A stretch of DNA of 40,772 nt. Origin: Sporolactobacillus vineae DSM 21990 = SL153 (lineage in GTDB: Bacteria > Bacillota > Bacilli > Bacillales > Sporolactobacillaceae). Made by a program: the position numbers and the translations under genes. The notes under the pieces are model-generated. The model did no database searches. It was given only the letters and a program-made list of their open reading frames with translations, and had not been told where the DNA came from. Below are positions 14,541 through 21,794 of the stretch, piece by piece. The stretch is taken from positions 1 to 40,772 of the forward strand of contig NZ_KB899059.1 of assembly GCF_000377985.1 (NCBI RefSeq), in the 5' to 3' direction. The number at the start of each line of letters is the position of its first letter. The stretch's first letter is position 1.

Positions 14541-15077
14541 TTGTTGATAACCAATCAACGGGTGTTTTCTGTTAAGGGTGCGGGAAAGGTGCCTTGTCCT
14601 TGTTGCGGAGGAAAACTTAAAGTTATTGGAAGCCGGTTGAGAAAATACATAGAAGACTCGGGAAAGTGTGTTTCGTTGCGGATTCGTCGTTTGTGCTGTG
14701 TCACTTGTTCCAAGATTCATCATGAACTTCCTGATCTGCTTATTCCTTATAAACGTTATGAGTCTCGTTGTTTTGAAAAAGCCATTTCCCAGCCTCACAA
14801 AAATGATGTCGCTGCAGACAATTCAACGCTATATCGGTGGAACCGCTGGTTCCTTGAGTTCATCGATTACTGGTTGGCCTGCCTTCATTCGATCCTTCTC
14901 CGCTTTCAACAAATGGATTCTGCCCCGGTGGCTCCTTCGTCCATGGAGTCACTGACCGCACTCGAAAGAATTGGACGGTTATTCGGCAATGCGCCGGGCT
15001 GGCTGGCTAGAATGGCCAGACCGATCGTTAATGTTCATCTTTGGGTACAGACCCGTTCTGCATTCTTGTCCGGCTGA
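14541..15077 (+). CDS. Transposon-borne zinc-ribbon protein (DUF6431-type)
   Basis: A 178-residue protein and first gene of the transposon. The N-terminus has paired cysteines CPCCGG (about 19-24) and CCVTC (about 52-56), which should form a zinc ribbon, followed by HHELPDLLIPYKRYE. This layout is what I know as DUF6431, a short family commonly encoded directly before DDE transposase/ExeA-type ATPase pairs. The C-terminal half is rich in Trp and aromatic residues with no recognised motif. It may bind transposon ends or regulate the transposase; function unproven. The frame opens with TTG at 14541 without a good ribosome binding site; GTG at 14562 is an alternative start. 45 bp separate it from the transposase gene. 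Confidence 0.7.
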   Translation: MLITNQRVFSVKGAGKVPCPCCGGKLKVIGSRLRKYIEDSGKCVSLRIRRLCCVTCSKIHHELPDLLIPYKRYESRCFEKAISQPHKNDVAADNSTLYRWNRWFLEFIDYWLACLHSILLRFQQMDSAPVAPSSMESLTALERIGRLFGNAPGWLARMARPIVNVHLWVQTRSAFLSG

Positions 15078-15122
15078 CTCCTGTTTAAACTTCATAATGA
15101 AGGTTAAAACGAGGAGAGATGT

Positions 15123-16481
15123 ATGATGAGAGATTCTAGAAAGCTGGACGAGATGGCCTCTCAACGTTTCCAGCTGATCGCCCCACTGTTATCCGGTGAT
15201 CTGGATGCCGCCAGAGCGACTGAAGTGAAAAAACAGATCTGTAAGCAAAGTGGACTCTCAGAAAGAACGATCCGTCGCTATCTAGGTAGCTATCGAGAGC
15301 GCGGAATCGAGGGGCTTAAGCCCAGTCGTAAGCAGGCCAGCTCGATGGAGCGCACATTGAGACATGAATTAGTGGAGGAAGCCATCCTGCTCAGGAGAGA
15401 AGCACCTCAACGAAGTGTCCGGCAGATTATCCAAATTCTGGAGTGGGAGGGACGAGCCAAACCCGGCGAAATCAAGCGGTCAACACTGCAGGAAAGATTG
15501 ACGGAACGCGGCTATAGTTCTCGGCAAATGCGGCTCTACCAATCAACAGCGGGGGCCGCTCGACGGTTCCAACAATCTCATCGAAATAAGCTTTGGCAGT
15601 CGGATATTAAATTTGGACCTACCCTTCCCATCGGTCAAGGTGGCAGCAACAAACAAGTCTATCTTGTTTTATTTATTGATGACGCCACCCGCTTTGTCCT
15701 TCATGGTGCTTTTTATCCCACTCTGGATCAGCGAATCGTTGAGGACGCTTTCCGCCAATCCGTCCAGAAATACGGGCGACCGGAAGCTGTATTTTTTGAT
15801 AACGGGAAGCAGTATCGAACCAAGTGGATGGCTCGAACGTGTTCCAAGCTGGGGACCAAACTTCTCTATGCCCGCCCGTACTCGCCTAGCTCAAAAGGCA
15901 AGGTGGAACGTCTGAACCGTGTTGTCGATGCCTTTTTGGGAGAGGTCGCCTTAGAGAAACCCAAATCACTTGATCAACTGAATGATCTCTTCCAAGTCTG
16001 GCTCAGTGAATGTTATCTGAACAAGCCTCACTCGGCTCTGGGCGAGCATGTCACACCGGAGATGGCTTATCGCAGCGATAAAAAGATTTTACATTTTTTA
16101 GATGCGGAAACCATCCGCTTGGCTTTTCTTCATGCGGAAAAAAGAAAAGTGGATAAATCCGGATGTATCAGTTTTCAGAGCCAGCTGTATGAAGTGGGCA
16201 CTCAATTTGTCGGCACCAGTGTCGATGTCGTCTATGATCCCTCGGATCTTTCACAAATCACCATTGAAAAAGAAGGTTACACGCCCTGGCAGGCTAAGAG
16301 ACTTGAAATTGGCACGCATGTAGGAAAACGGCCGGAATTACCCGAAAACCTTCAGCCCAAACAAACGGATGCCTCTCGACTCTTGCGTGCAGCAACGCAA
16401 AAGCACGAGGAACGACAAGACGTGCAGAAACCGGCGGTTTCTTACAGAAAGGTAATGAGAGAGGGTGAGCACCTTGTTTGA
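15123..16481 (+). CDS. D,D,E transposase / integrase (Mu/Tn552-type)
   Basis: A 452-residue transposase that would cut and join transposon ends. Residues 15-140 form helix-turn-helix DNA-binding domains (LSERTIRRYLGSYRERGIEGLKP, then a second winged region). The RNase H-fold core (about 155-280) has all three catalytic acids: Asp161 in WQSDIKFG, Asp226 in VFFDNGKQY and Glu262 in SKGKVERLNR, a D-D-35-E spacing. The C-terminal Mu-type beta-barrel-like region includes RKVDKSGCISFQSQLYEVG. Length is as expected for an IS481/Tn552-like enzyme. RBS GAGGAGA lies about 8 nt upstream of ATGATG; either ATG may start it. Its stop overlaps the start of the ATPase gene. No frameshift or stop is seen, so it looks functional. 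Confidence 0.88.
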   Translation: MMRDSRKLDEMASQRFQLIAPLLSGDLDAARATEVKKQICKQSGLSERTIRRYLGSYRERGIEGLKPSRKQASSMERTLRHELVEEAILLRREAPQRSVRQIIQILEWEGRAKPGEIKRSTLQERLTERGYSSRQMRLYQSTAGAARRFQQSHRNKLWQSDIKFGPTLPIGQGGSNKQVYLVLFIDDATRFVLHGAFYPTLDQRIVEDAFRQSVQKYGRPEAVFFDNGKQYRTKWMARTCSKLGTKLLYARPYSPSSKGKVERLNRVVDAFLGEVALEKPKSLDQLNDLFQVWLSECYLNKPHSALGEHVTPEMAYRSDKKILHFLDAETIRLAFLHAEKRKVDKSGCISFQSQLYEVGTQFVGTSVDVVYDPSDLSQITIEKEGYTPWQAKRLEIGTHVGKRPELPENLQPKQTDASRLLRAATQKHEERQDVQKPAVSYRKVMREGEHLV

Positions 16482-17274
16482 ACCCTTTTATCAGATGAAG
16501 CAGACCCCTTTCTCCCGGTCCGTTCCTTCAAGTCATCTCTATAACTCCCAATCTGGGGATGAGATTCTGGGGCGCCTGATGCACGCAGCGGAACGACAGC
16601 TCTTCGCTGTCTTAACCGGTGACTGTGGCACAGGTAAAACGACAATGGTCCGACGCTTTACGCAAGAATTGGATCCAGGACATTATAGCGTTCTCTACTT
16701 GTCCGATTCAAAGTTAACGCCGCGTCATTTCTACAAAGGTCTCCTGGAGCAGCTGGGTTGTGAAGCTAAATTTTATCGGGGGGATGCGAAAAGACAGCTG
16801 CATCATGAGATCGAACTCATGCGTGGGATTCATGGCCTCCAGCCTGTCTGTGTGGTCGATGAAGCTCATCTGCTCAGCCGTGAAATGTTGGAGGAAGTTC
16901 GGTTGCTTTTAAACTTTAAAATGGATTCACAAAGTCCAATGGCCCTCATCATGGTCGGTCAAAGCGAGCTCTGGGACCGTCTGAAACTTCAAAGCTTCGC
17001 CGCGATCCGGCAGCGTATCGATCTTCAGTGCAAGATCGGCCATTACGACCGATCAGAAACCAATGCCTATATTGAGTGCCAGCTCAAGTTTGCCGGCTGC
17101 GACCGCCCCTTATTTACAGAGGACGCCATTGAAGAAATTTACCGATTTTCCGGGGGTACGGCCCGGTTGATCAATAAGGTATGCACGCATTGTCTCATAT
17201 ACGGTGCTCAAAATGGTCATCCGATCATTGACGATCGGATGGTCAAGCGAGTAATCGAGGGAGAACTCTCATGA
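16474..17274 (+). CDS. AAA ATPase, ExeA/TnsC-like transposition partner
   Basis: A 266-residue AAA+ ATPase. Starting at the TTG at 16474 gives MFEPFYQMKQTPFSR, the typical N-terminus of ExeA-like proteins, with GAGGGTG 6-7 nt upstream; an upstream GTG at 16465 would add three residues. Walker A TGDCGTGKTT (about 48-57), Walker B VCVVDEAHLL (about 127-136), and arginine-finger region FAAIRQRIDLQC are present, followed by a helical lid ending TARLINKVCTHCLIYG. In transposons of this layout the ATPase selects target DNA and activates the transposase, as TnsC, TniB and MuB do. It overlaps the transposase gene by 8 bp and the next gene by 4 bp, consistent with a tight operon. Confidence 0.85.
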   Translation: MFEPFYQMKQTPFSRSVPSSHLYNSQSGDEILGRLMHAAERQLFAVLTGDCGTGKTTMVRRFTQELDPGHYSVLYLSDSKLTPRHFYKGLLEQLGCEAKFYRGDAKRQLHHEIELMRGIHGLQPVCVVDEAHLLSREMLEEVRLLLNFKMDSQSPMALIMVGQSELWDRLKLQSFAAIRQRIDLQCKIGHYDRSETNAYIECQLKFAGCDRPLFTEDAIEEIYRFSGGTARLINKVCTHCLIYGAQNGHPIIDDRMVKRVIEGELS

Positions 17275-17492
17275 ACTCACCCCATGAAATGTTTTATGAT
17301 CGTGAGCTGGATCGTTGGGTTGTACTATTTGAAGATCAGTCCCGCGAGCTAGACTGTGGGGAAATATTTGACTTGATTCTGGGTTACTACTACCTAAACT
17401 GCACTCTGGAATTCGGCAATTGTTGGTATATCATCACCGAAGGTGTTCGCTTTAACCTCAATGATAAACAAAGATATCAGATTATTCTATAA
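17271..17492 (+). CDS. Small DUF5348-type protein of the transposon
   Basis: A 73-residue protein whose ATG overlaps the ATPase stop (ATGA). The pattern of an N-terminal FYDRELDRWVV strand, an ELDCGEIFDL block, a NCWYIITEG strand and a final VRFNLNDKQRYQIIL matches what I know as DUF5348, a small beta protein often found in mobile elements of Firmicutes. No catalytic residues are apparent. A second, diverged but still open copy is at 18155-18376. Possible roles are regulation of the transposase or a host-directed function. Confidence 0.65.
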   Translation: MNSPHEMFYDRELDRWVVLFEDQSRELDCGEIFDLILGYYYLNCTLEFGNCWYIITEGVRFNLNDKQRYQIIL

Positions 17493-17619
17493 CATCTGGT
17501 TAATTGGCTGTCTTATTTAAGATAGCCTTGTTTTTTTATAATCATTGGACAACATCGCCGGCAATCTGCGGTCAATTGCCCCCGTCATTTTCTGGACATT
17601 AATGAATAGCAGTAACACC

Positions 17620-18154
17620 ATTTCCAAGCCCCACAAAAATGATGTCGCTGCAGACAATTCAACGCTATATCGGTGGAACCGTTGGTTCCTTGAATTTATC
17701 AATTACTGGTGGGCCTGCCTTCATTCGATCATCCACCGCTTTCAACTATTGGATTCGCCCCGGCGACTCCTTCGTCCACGGAGTCACTGACCGCACTCGA
17801 AAAAATTGGACGACTATTCGGTGATGCGCCGGGCTGGTTGGTTAGAATGGCCAGACCGATCTTTAACGTTCATCTTTGGGTACAGACCCGTTCTGCATTC
17901 TTGTCCGGCTGACTCCTGTTGAAACTTCATGATTGTAAGGCCAGCTCGATGGAGAGCCCATCGAGACATGAATTAGTGGAGGAGGCCATCCTGCTCAGGA
18001 GAGAAGCGTCATTGAGGAAATCTATCGATTTTCTTGGGGTACGGACCGGTTGATCAATAAGTTATGCACGCATTACCTCATATACGGTGCTCAAAATGGT
18101 CATCCGATCATTGACGATCGAATGATCAAGCGAGTGATCGAGGGAGGAACTCTC
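17620..18154 (+). pseudogene. Right-hand decayed transposon copy (DUF6431, transposase and ATPase pieces)
   Basis: From ATTTCCAAGCC at 17620 this repeats the zinc-ribbon gene from about 14788 to its end (17911). It then jumps into a 60-bp piece of the transposase gene (GCCAGCTCGATGGAG at 17940 matches 15336), then at GAGAGAAGC (about 18006) jumps to the 3' end of the ATPase gene. Two internal deletions have removed most of the transposase and ATPase. The left junction (AACACC then ATTTCC) shows recombination with the right end of the preceding copy. Confidence 0.7.
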
Positions 18155-18376
18155 ATGAACACTCTTGATAAAATGTTTTACAATCCGGAACGGAATCGGT
18201 GGAGTGTAGACTATCAAGGGCATCCCTGTGAGCTGCACTGTGGGATAGGATTTGAGCTGATCGTGGGTTACTACTGCCTAAAATGCACTCTGGAGTTCGG
18301 CAATTGTTGGTATGTTATCACCGAAGGTGTTCGTTTTAACCTCAATGAAAAACAAGGATATCAGGTTATTCTATAA
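18155..18376 (+). CDS. Second DUF5348-type protein, retained in the decayed copy
   Basis: A 73-residue frame of the same length as the copy at 17271, with the same landmarks (FYNPERNRWSVDYQG, ELHCGIGFEL, KCTLEFGNCWYVITEGVRFNLN). It differs at roughly a fifth of positions yet has no stop or frameshift, and keeps an upstream GGGAGGAAC site. Neighbouring genes in this copy are wrecked, so its survival may mean selection, or simply recent decay. Expression would have to come from an outside promoter. Confidence 0.5.
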   Translation: MNTLDKMFYNPERNRWSVDYQGHPCELHCGIGFELIVGYYCLKCTLEFGNCWYVITEGVRFNLNEKQGYQVIL

Positions 18377-18571
18377 TACCTTGTTGATTGACTGTCTTTT
18401 TTAAGACGGTCTTATTTTTTATGATCATTGGACAGCATCCTCGTCAAGCTGTAGACAATAGTCGCCGTCATTTTCTGGAGATTAATGAATAGCAGTAACA
18501 CCTTGGTATAAGGGTGCGGGAATTTAGGTTAAAGCGCAGACAGGGAGCGCACTTTCTATTATAATGAAAGA

Positions 18572-19101
18572 ATGAAAAACGGAGCGGAAGCGCCCTTATC
18601 CACAATTGAAGCCCTTCAAAAAGAACGCGATGCGTTGAAAAAACAAAACGCCGAACTGACACTGAGGCTGAAATGGTTCGAAGAACAACTCCGTCTCAGC
18701 CAAAAACGCCAGTTTGGCGCTTTAAGTGAAAAGATACATCAGGATCCGGAGCAGCTCATCACCCTGCAACTGTTCAACGAGGCAGAGAGTGAATCGAATC
18801 CACAAGCACCCGAGTCTACGGTTGAAACCATCACCTATAAGCGAGAGAAGACCGCGGGGCAACGCAAGAAAAAATGGGACAACCTTCCGGTTGAGGTGAT
18901 CAATTATCGTCTGCCCGAAGAAGAACAGGTTTGCGCCTGCTGGCACTGCGAAAATAAGGGAACGAAAACACTGATTGTGGCGGCACCAGCTCCGAAGCCG
19001 GTTTTTCCAAAAAGTTTGGCATCCCCTTGGATGATGGCACAGACGATGTGCCAAAAGTATCTGGATGCTCAGCCACTTTACCGTCAAGAGCAACAGTTTA
19101 A
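18572..19101 (+). pseudogene. tnpC: IS66 transposase TnpC, N-terminal fragment with internal deletion
   Basis: The frame encodes the N-terminal coiled-coil (EALQKERDALKKQNAELTLRL), the FNEAE region and VINYRLPEEEQVC of IS66 TnpC. It then joins directly to ACWHCENKG, where the family normally has about 35 residues between the two Cys motifs of the zinc finger, so part of the finger is lost. After PLYRQEQQF the homology stops at 19101, exactly where the MITE-like element begins; the catalytic DDE domain is absent. It cannot be an active transposase. Confidence 0.8.
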
Positions 19102-19271
19102 CCTGAATTCCCGTGCTTTTATACCAATGTCATGAAAATCCTTTACGTTAAGGCATTTTTGACAAATAGTAATCCTGCATAATTATACCAACGGAAAAGG
19201 GGCATCATGTTAGAAATCCTTTACTAATGCGGGTTTTTAGACGCCTTGGTATAACTTTCCGGGAATCCAGG
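19102..19271. mobile_element. 170-bp MITE-like element with the transposon's TIRs
   Basis: Left end CCTGAATTCCCG, five bases, TTATACCAA (19102-19127) and right end, inverted, TTGGTATAA, five bases, CGGGAATCCAGG (19246-19271) match each other at 20 of 26 positions. They also match the ends of the four-gene transposon. Inside is a third, shortened end (CCTGCATAATTATACCAA, 19174-19191) and two similar direct segments (AATCCTTTAC followed by a T-rich run ending GAC), so it looks like one and a half tandem copies of a smaller element. It encodes nothing and would depend on the transposase encoded at 15123. Confidence 0.65.
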
Positions 19272-19284
19272 CTTTAACCAAAAA

Positions 19285-19644
19285 TCAGATCAGCATGCGT
19301 GCCTTCACGGCCCAGTGGGTCTCGCGTTGTTCGAGAGACAGCCCGTCCAGCAGCCAATTCAATTGGCGCCGGCTAATTTTTAAAGACGGGGCATCGTTAT
19401 TGGACTTCGGCCACTGAAAAGTTCCCTTTTCCAGACGTTTATAGTAAAGCCGGAATCCATTGTATTCCTAGTGAAGGATTTTCAGCTTGTCCCGCTTGCG
19501 ATTACAGAAAACGAACAGGCAGGGTAAAAAAGGATCAAGGTGAAAGCTTTCCTGAACCAAGACGGATAACCCATCAATCGATTTGCGCAGATCAGTGTAC
19601 CCCTTGGCCAGGTAGACATTTTCGATCGTTGATTCCCGAATCAT
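19285..19644 (-). pseudogene. tnpB: IS66 accessory protein TnpB with premature amber stop
   Basis: Minus-strand translation gives MIRESTIENVYLAKGYTDLR, then KSIDGLSVLVQESFHLDPFL, then CLFVFCNRKRDKLKILH, a TAG, and EYNGFRLYYKRLEKGTFQW through LNWLLDGLSLEQRETHW. This is the whole IS66 TnpB (Orf2) protein, 119 codons. The stop sits where the family has Trp in LHWEYNGFWLYY, a TGG to TAG change (about 19468). Its ATG overlaps the tnpA stop (ATGA). Except for this single nonsense mutation the gene is intact. Confidence 0.85.
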
Positions 19645-19953
19645 AAGCTCCGAAGCACACGGACCACGTCGGCAAACAGGTCCGAATCGAATCCAGCATG
19701 AAGTTCGATTTTCGCCGGGCCCAGGTAGATGAAAAGCATATCTGCTTTCTCCTGTACGGCTAGATCAACGGCCATCCAAGATGGCCTGCTTGAGGATGCG
19801 GTATCTCTTGTCGAACGTAACTTACGCCGCCAATATTGGAATTGAACTTAATGGGATTTCCTGATCGGTGCACCATTGACTCCCTGATAATCCGCTCGCC
19901 TCAAAATCGCTCATTCTCTTTTTCCAGGATGTATGTAGCTCCGCTCGTGTCAT
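19641..19953 (-). pseudogene. tnpA: IS66 TnpA with a frameshift
   Basis: The minus strand begins MTRAELHTSWKKRMSDFEAS and continues GLSGSQWCTDQEIP, the standard N-terminus of IS66 TnpA. It then shifts frame near 19858; the continuation QYWRRKLRSTRDTASSSRPS ... FIYLGPAKIELHAGFDSDLF ... VVRVLRSL ends at the TGA overlapping tnpB. The length of 313 nt is not a multiple of three, consistent with a single indel. TnpA is needed for IS66 transposition, so the element is dead. Confidence 0.8.
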
Positions 19954-20035
19954 GGATCATCCTCCTGATCAATTCATAGAGGCACTATCGCATGTCGCTA
20001 GGAGTATGAGAAAGTGTCCATTATTTGACGCTTAC

Positions 20036-20236
20036 AGTTTCAGAATATATTTCCGTGCTTTATAGCATCATTAAATTGAATATTAAAGGGGATCTGCTGC
20101 GAAATAAAGTCATCAATTAGATAGAGTAAGCCATGGTCTTGAATGCTAAATATCCCATCATACATCTTTCCATTGATAACTTGATAAGAAGCTCAAATGT
20201 AATGTGATCATTCAAGCTCATCTTCTTCATTAGATC
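20036..20236 (-). other. Gap with a possible C-terminal gene fragment
   Basis: Between the IS66 end and the flippase gene the minus strand holds a frame reading ASYQVINGKMYDGIFSIQD, then HGLLYLIDDFISQQIPFNIQ, then FNDAIKHGNIF and a stop (about 20044-20193), preceded immediately by an in-frame stop. It reads like real protein but matches nothing I know and has no start. It may be the tail of a gene cut off by the IS66 insertion. Confidence 0.3.
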
Positions 20237-21649
20237 TCATTTTCTAGATATTTTATTAATAAATATGCCATATCCACTCTGGTAGAGTAATCGAATTTCT
20301 TTCCAGTTTATTGGTATCATTATTAGAAATAATATTGATTGCCATAATATTTGTATTGATAGATCCGAATAAATTATTATTATCTGAAAAAAAATAATCG
20401 ATAAATTCCCAATGATGCTTTTTATATTATAATTTATTTTCACAAATGACTTAGTATCTGCAATACGGAATAGCCAGATTACAAGAAAGCTCAACATTGT
20501 TGAAATTGAAGCACCATTTGTACCGATGAACGGTATAAGTAGAAAATTAGCACCCACATTGACAATTGCTCCATAAATTGATGTCCTAAATACTCCAACT
20601 GTATTTTTGGCTGCAATATAATTTGTACCTAAGAAACCAGAAAAGCTTGAAAAAACGACCCCAAGTAATAAAAAGGGCACAAATTCCCATGAGCTAAAAA
20701 AAGATGGAGATATAACATAATGCAAGATTGTTTTCAAAGATAACAGTAATAATGATGTTCCAAGAAACATCACAGTAGCAAAAGCATTAAATATGTTCGT
20801 ATAAAATTGCGACTTGCTTTTTGAATTTGCTTCTTCAATAGCAGACATTTGCCATGCTTGAAAAAAAATTGAATTTATCATACTTAAAATACTTGGAATT
20901 TTATTAGCTACCGCATATAGCCCGTTTGCTCCCACTCCTAAAAAAAAGGTGATAATGTAGCGATCGGACACCCCCATAATCCACCACATTAGAGCATTAG
21001 GTATAAGAGGTATTGAATAGACAATCATTTCTTTGAGTAATGCTAAATTCGTAAGAGAAATTGAAATAAATCGGTAAACACCGCCAATACTGAATAAGAT
21101 TAATAAACTAACTATATCTGCAGCAATTAGTGAAATTAAATAACCAGCAACACCTAAATGGAATTGTACTAAAAGTATTATGTTAGAAGTTAATACAACA
21201 AATGAACTTATGATCCCAATAGATGCAAAAGTTTTTACCTGACCATTAGCCCGAACAAATTGCATCAATGAACCATTTACTGAAGAAGTCAGTAACATAA
21301 TATAAAAGTAAAAAAGATAATTATTAAAAGGTAATATCGTTTTAAATAAAGGATACAAAAGCCAAGCAACAGCATAACCACAAATTGTTAATACAAGCGC
21401 ATTATTTAAAACGATTGTTTTATTGCTATTTTTATCCATGACAAATCTTAACACCGCATCACCAATGCTAAGCGTAAAAACCGGCAGAATTAGACTTAAT
21501 GTGGTTGTCACTAGATCTACTGTTCCATATTGTCCCGTGGATAGAAAATATGTATATAAGGGAAGTAGTAGAAGCGAAATAAGCTTGCTCCCTAGATTGC
21601 CCACAGCAAAAATGACCGAGTTAAACGCCAGCTTTTTATAACGATTCAT
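20237..21649 (-). CDS. Polysaccharide flippase, Wzx-like (MATE/MVF superfamily)
   Basis: A 470-residue integral membrane protein with about 12-14 hydrophobic helices. The N-terminus RYKKLAFNSVIFAVGNLGSK followed by LISLLLLPLYTYFLS is typical of PST-type polysaccharide exporters, and GDAVLRFVMDKNSNK is another family landmark. It should flip undecaprenyl-diphosphate-linked repeat units across the membrane for polymerisation outside. The ATG at 21649 has GGGCGG about 8 nt upstream. It is the last gene of the exopolysaccharide operon. Base composition is strongly AT-rich, unlike the genes on either side of the cluster. Confidence 0.88.
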   Translation of the reverse strand: MNRYKKLAFNSVIFAVGNLGSKLISLLLLPLYTYFLSTGQYGTVDLVTTTLSLILPVFTLSIGDAVLRFVMDKNSNKTIVLNNALVLTICGYAVAWLLYPLFKTILPFNNYLFYFYIMLLTSSVNGSLMQFVRANGQVKTFASIGIISSFVVLTSNIILLVQFHLGVAGYLISLIAADIVSLLILFSIGGVYRFISISLTNLALLKEMIVYSIPLIPNALMWWIMGVSDRYIITFFLGVGANGLYAVANKIPSILSMINSIFFQAWQMSAIEEANSKSKSQFYTNIFNAFATVMFLGTSLLLLSLKTILHYVISPSFFSSWEFVPFLLLGVVFSSFSGFLGTNYIAAKNTVGVFRTSIYGAIVNVGANFLLIPFIGTNGASISTMLSFLVIWLFRIADTKSFVKINYNIKSIIGNLSIIFFQIIIIYSDLSIQILWQSILFLIMIPINWKEIRLLYQSGYGIFINKISRK

Positions 21650-21794
21650 ATTTTACCGCCCTGTTGTTTACTATAATTAAGACCTCTTTTTGAGAAATTG
21701 GATTTTTCCAAGTATTACTCGACAGGGATCAAAACTATACTTAAATAGTTATCAGAATTAATTAATACTAGGCTCACTAGTTTAAACAGATTCT

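Larger units (their letters stand above)
14131..18528. mobile_element. Composite region of a four-gene DDE/AAA transposon: intact gene set between two decayed copies
   Basis: The outer ends carry matching TIRs: CCTGCATTTCAGG...TTTATACCAA at 14131-14156 and, inverted, TTGGTATAAGGGTG...AATTTAGG at 18503-18528 (consensus CCTGnATTCCCG, five variable bases, TTATACCAA). Inside are a left fragment (14131-14346), a foreign spacer (14347-14505), one copy with all four genes (about 14506-17619) that has lost both TIRs, and a right remnant (17620-18528). The copies share about 85-90% identity where aligned by eye. Gene content (zinc ribbon, D,D,E transposase, AAA ATPase, DUF5348-type) parallels transposons that pair a DDE enzyme with an ATPase target selector, such as Tn552 and Tn5053. 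I cannot assign an ISfinder family. Confidence 0.75.
18529..20035. mobile_element. Broken IS66-family element, partly inverted and invaded by transposon ends
   Basis: Intact IS66 elements carry tnpA-tnpB-tnpC in one direction. Here tnpA and tnpB pieces lie on the minus strand (19285-19953), while a tnpC piece lies on the plus strand (18572-19101), with a 170-bp MITE-like element between them. The outer end beyond tnpA shows the IS66-type terminus GTAAGCGTCAAATAATGG (minus strand, outermost base 20035). The sequence after the tnpB stop, GGTTAAAG, and the sequence before tnpC, TTAAAGCGC, overlap by TTAAAG, showing where a transposon entered the tnpB-tnpC gap. Confidence 0.75.

Noticed and set aside
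19466-19470. TAG in tnpB considered as a pyrrolysine codon
   Set aside because: It replaces a conserved Trp by a single base change, and the neighbouring IS66 genes are also broken.
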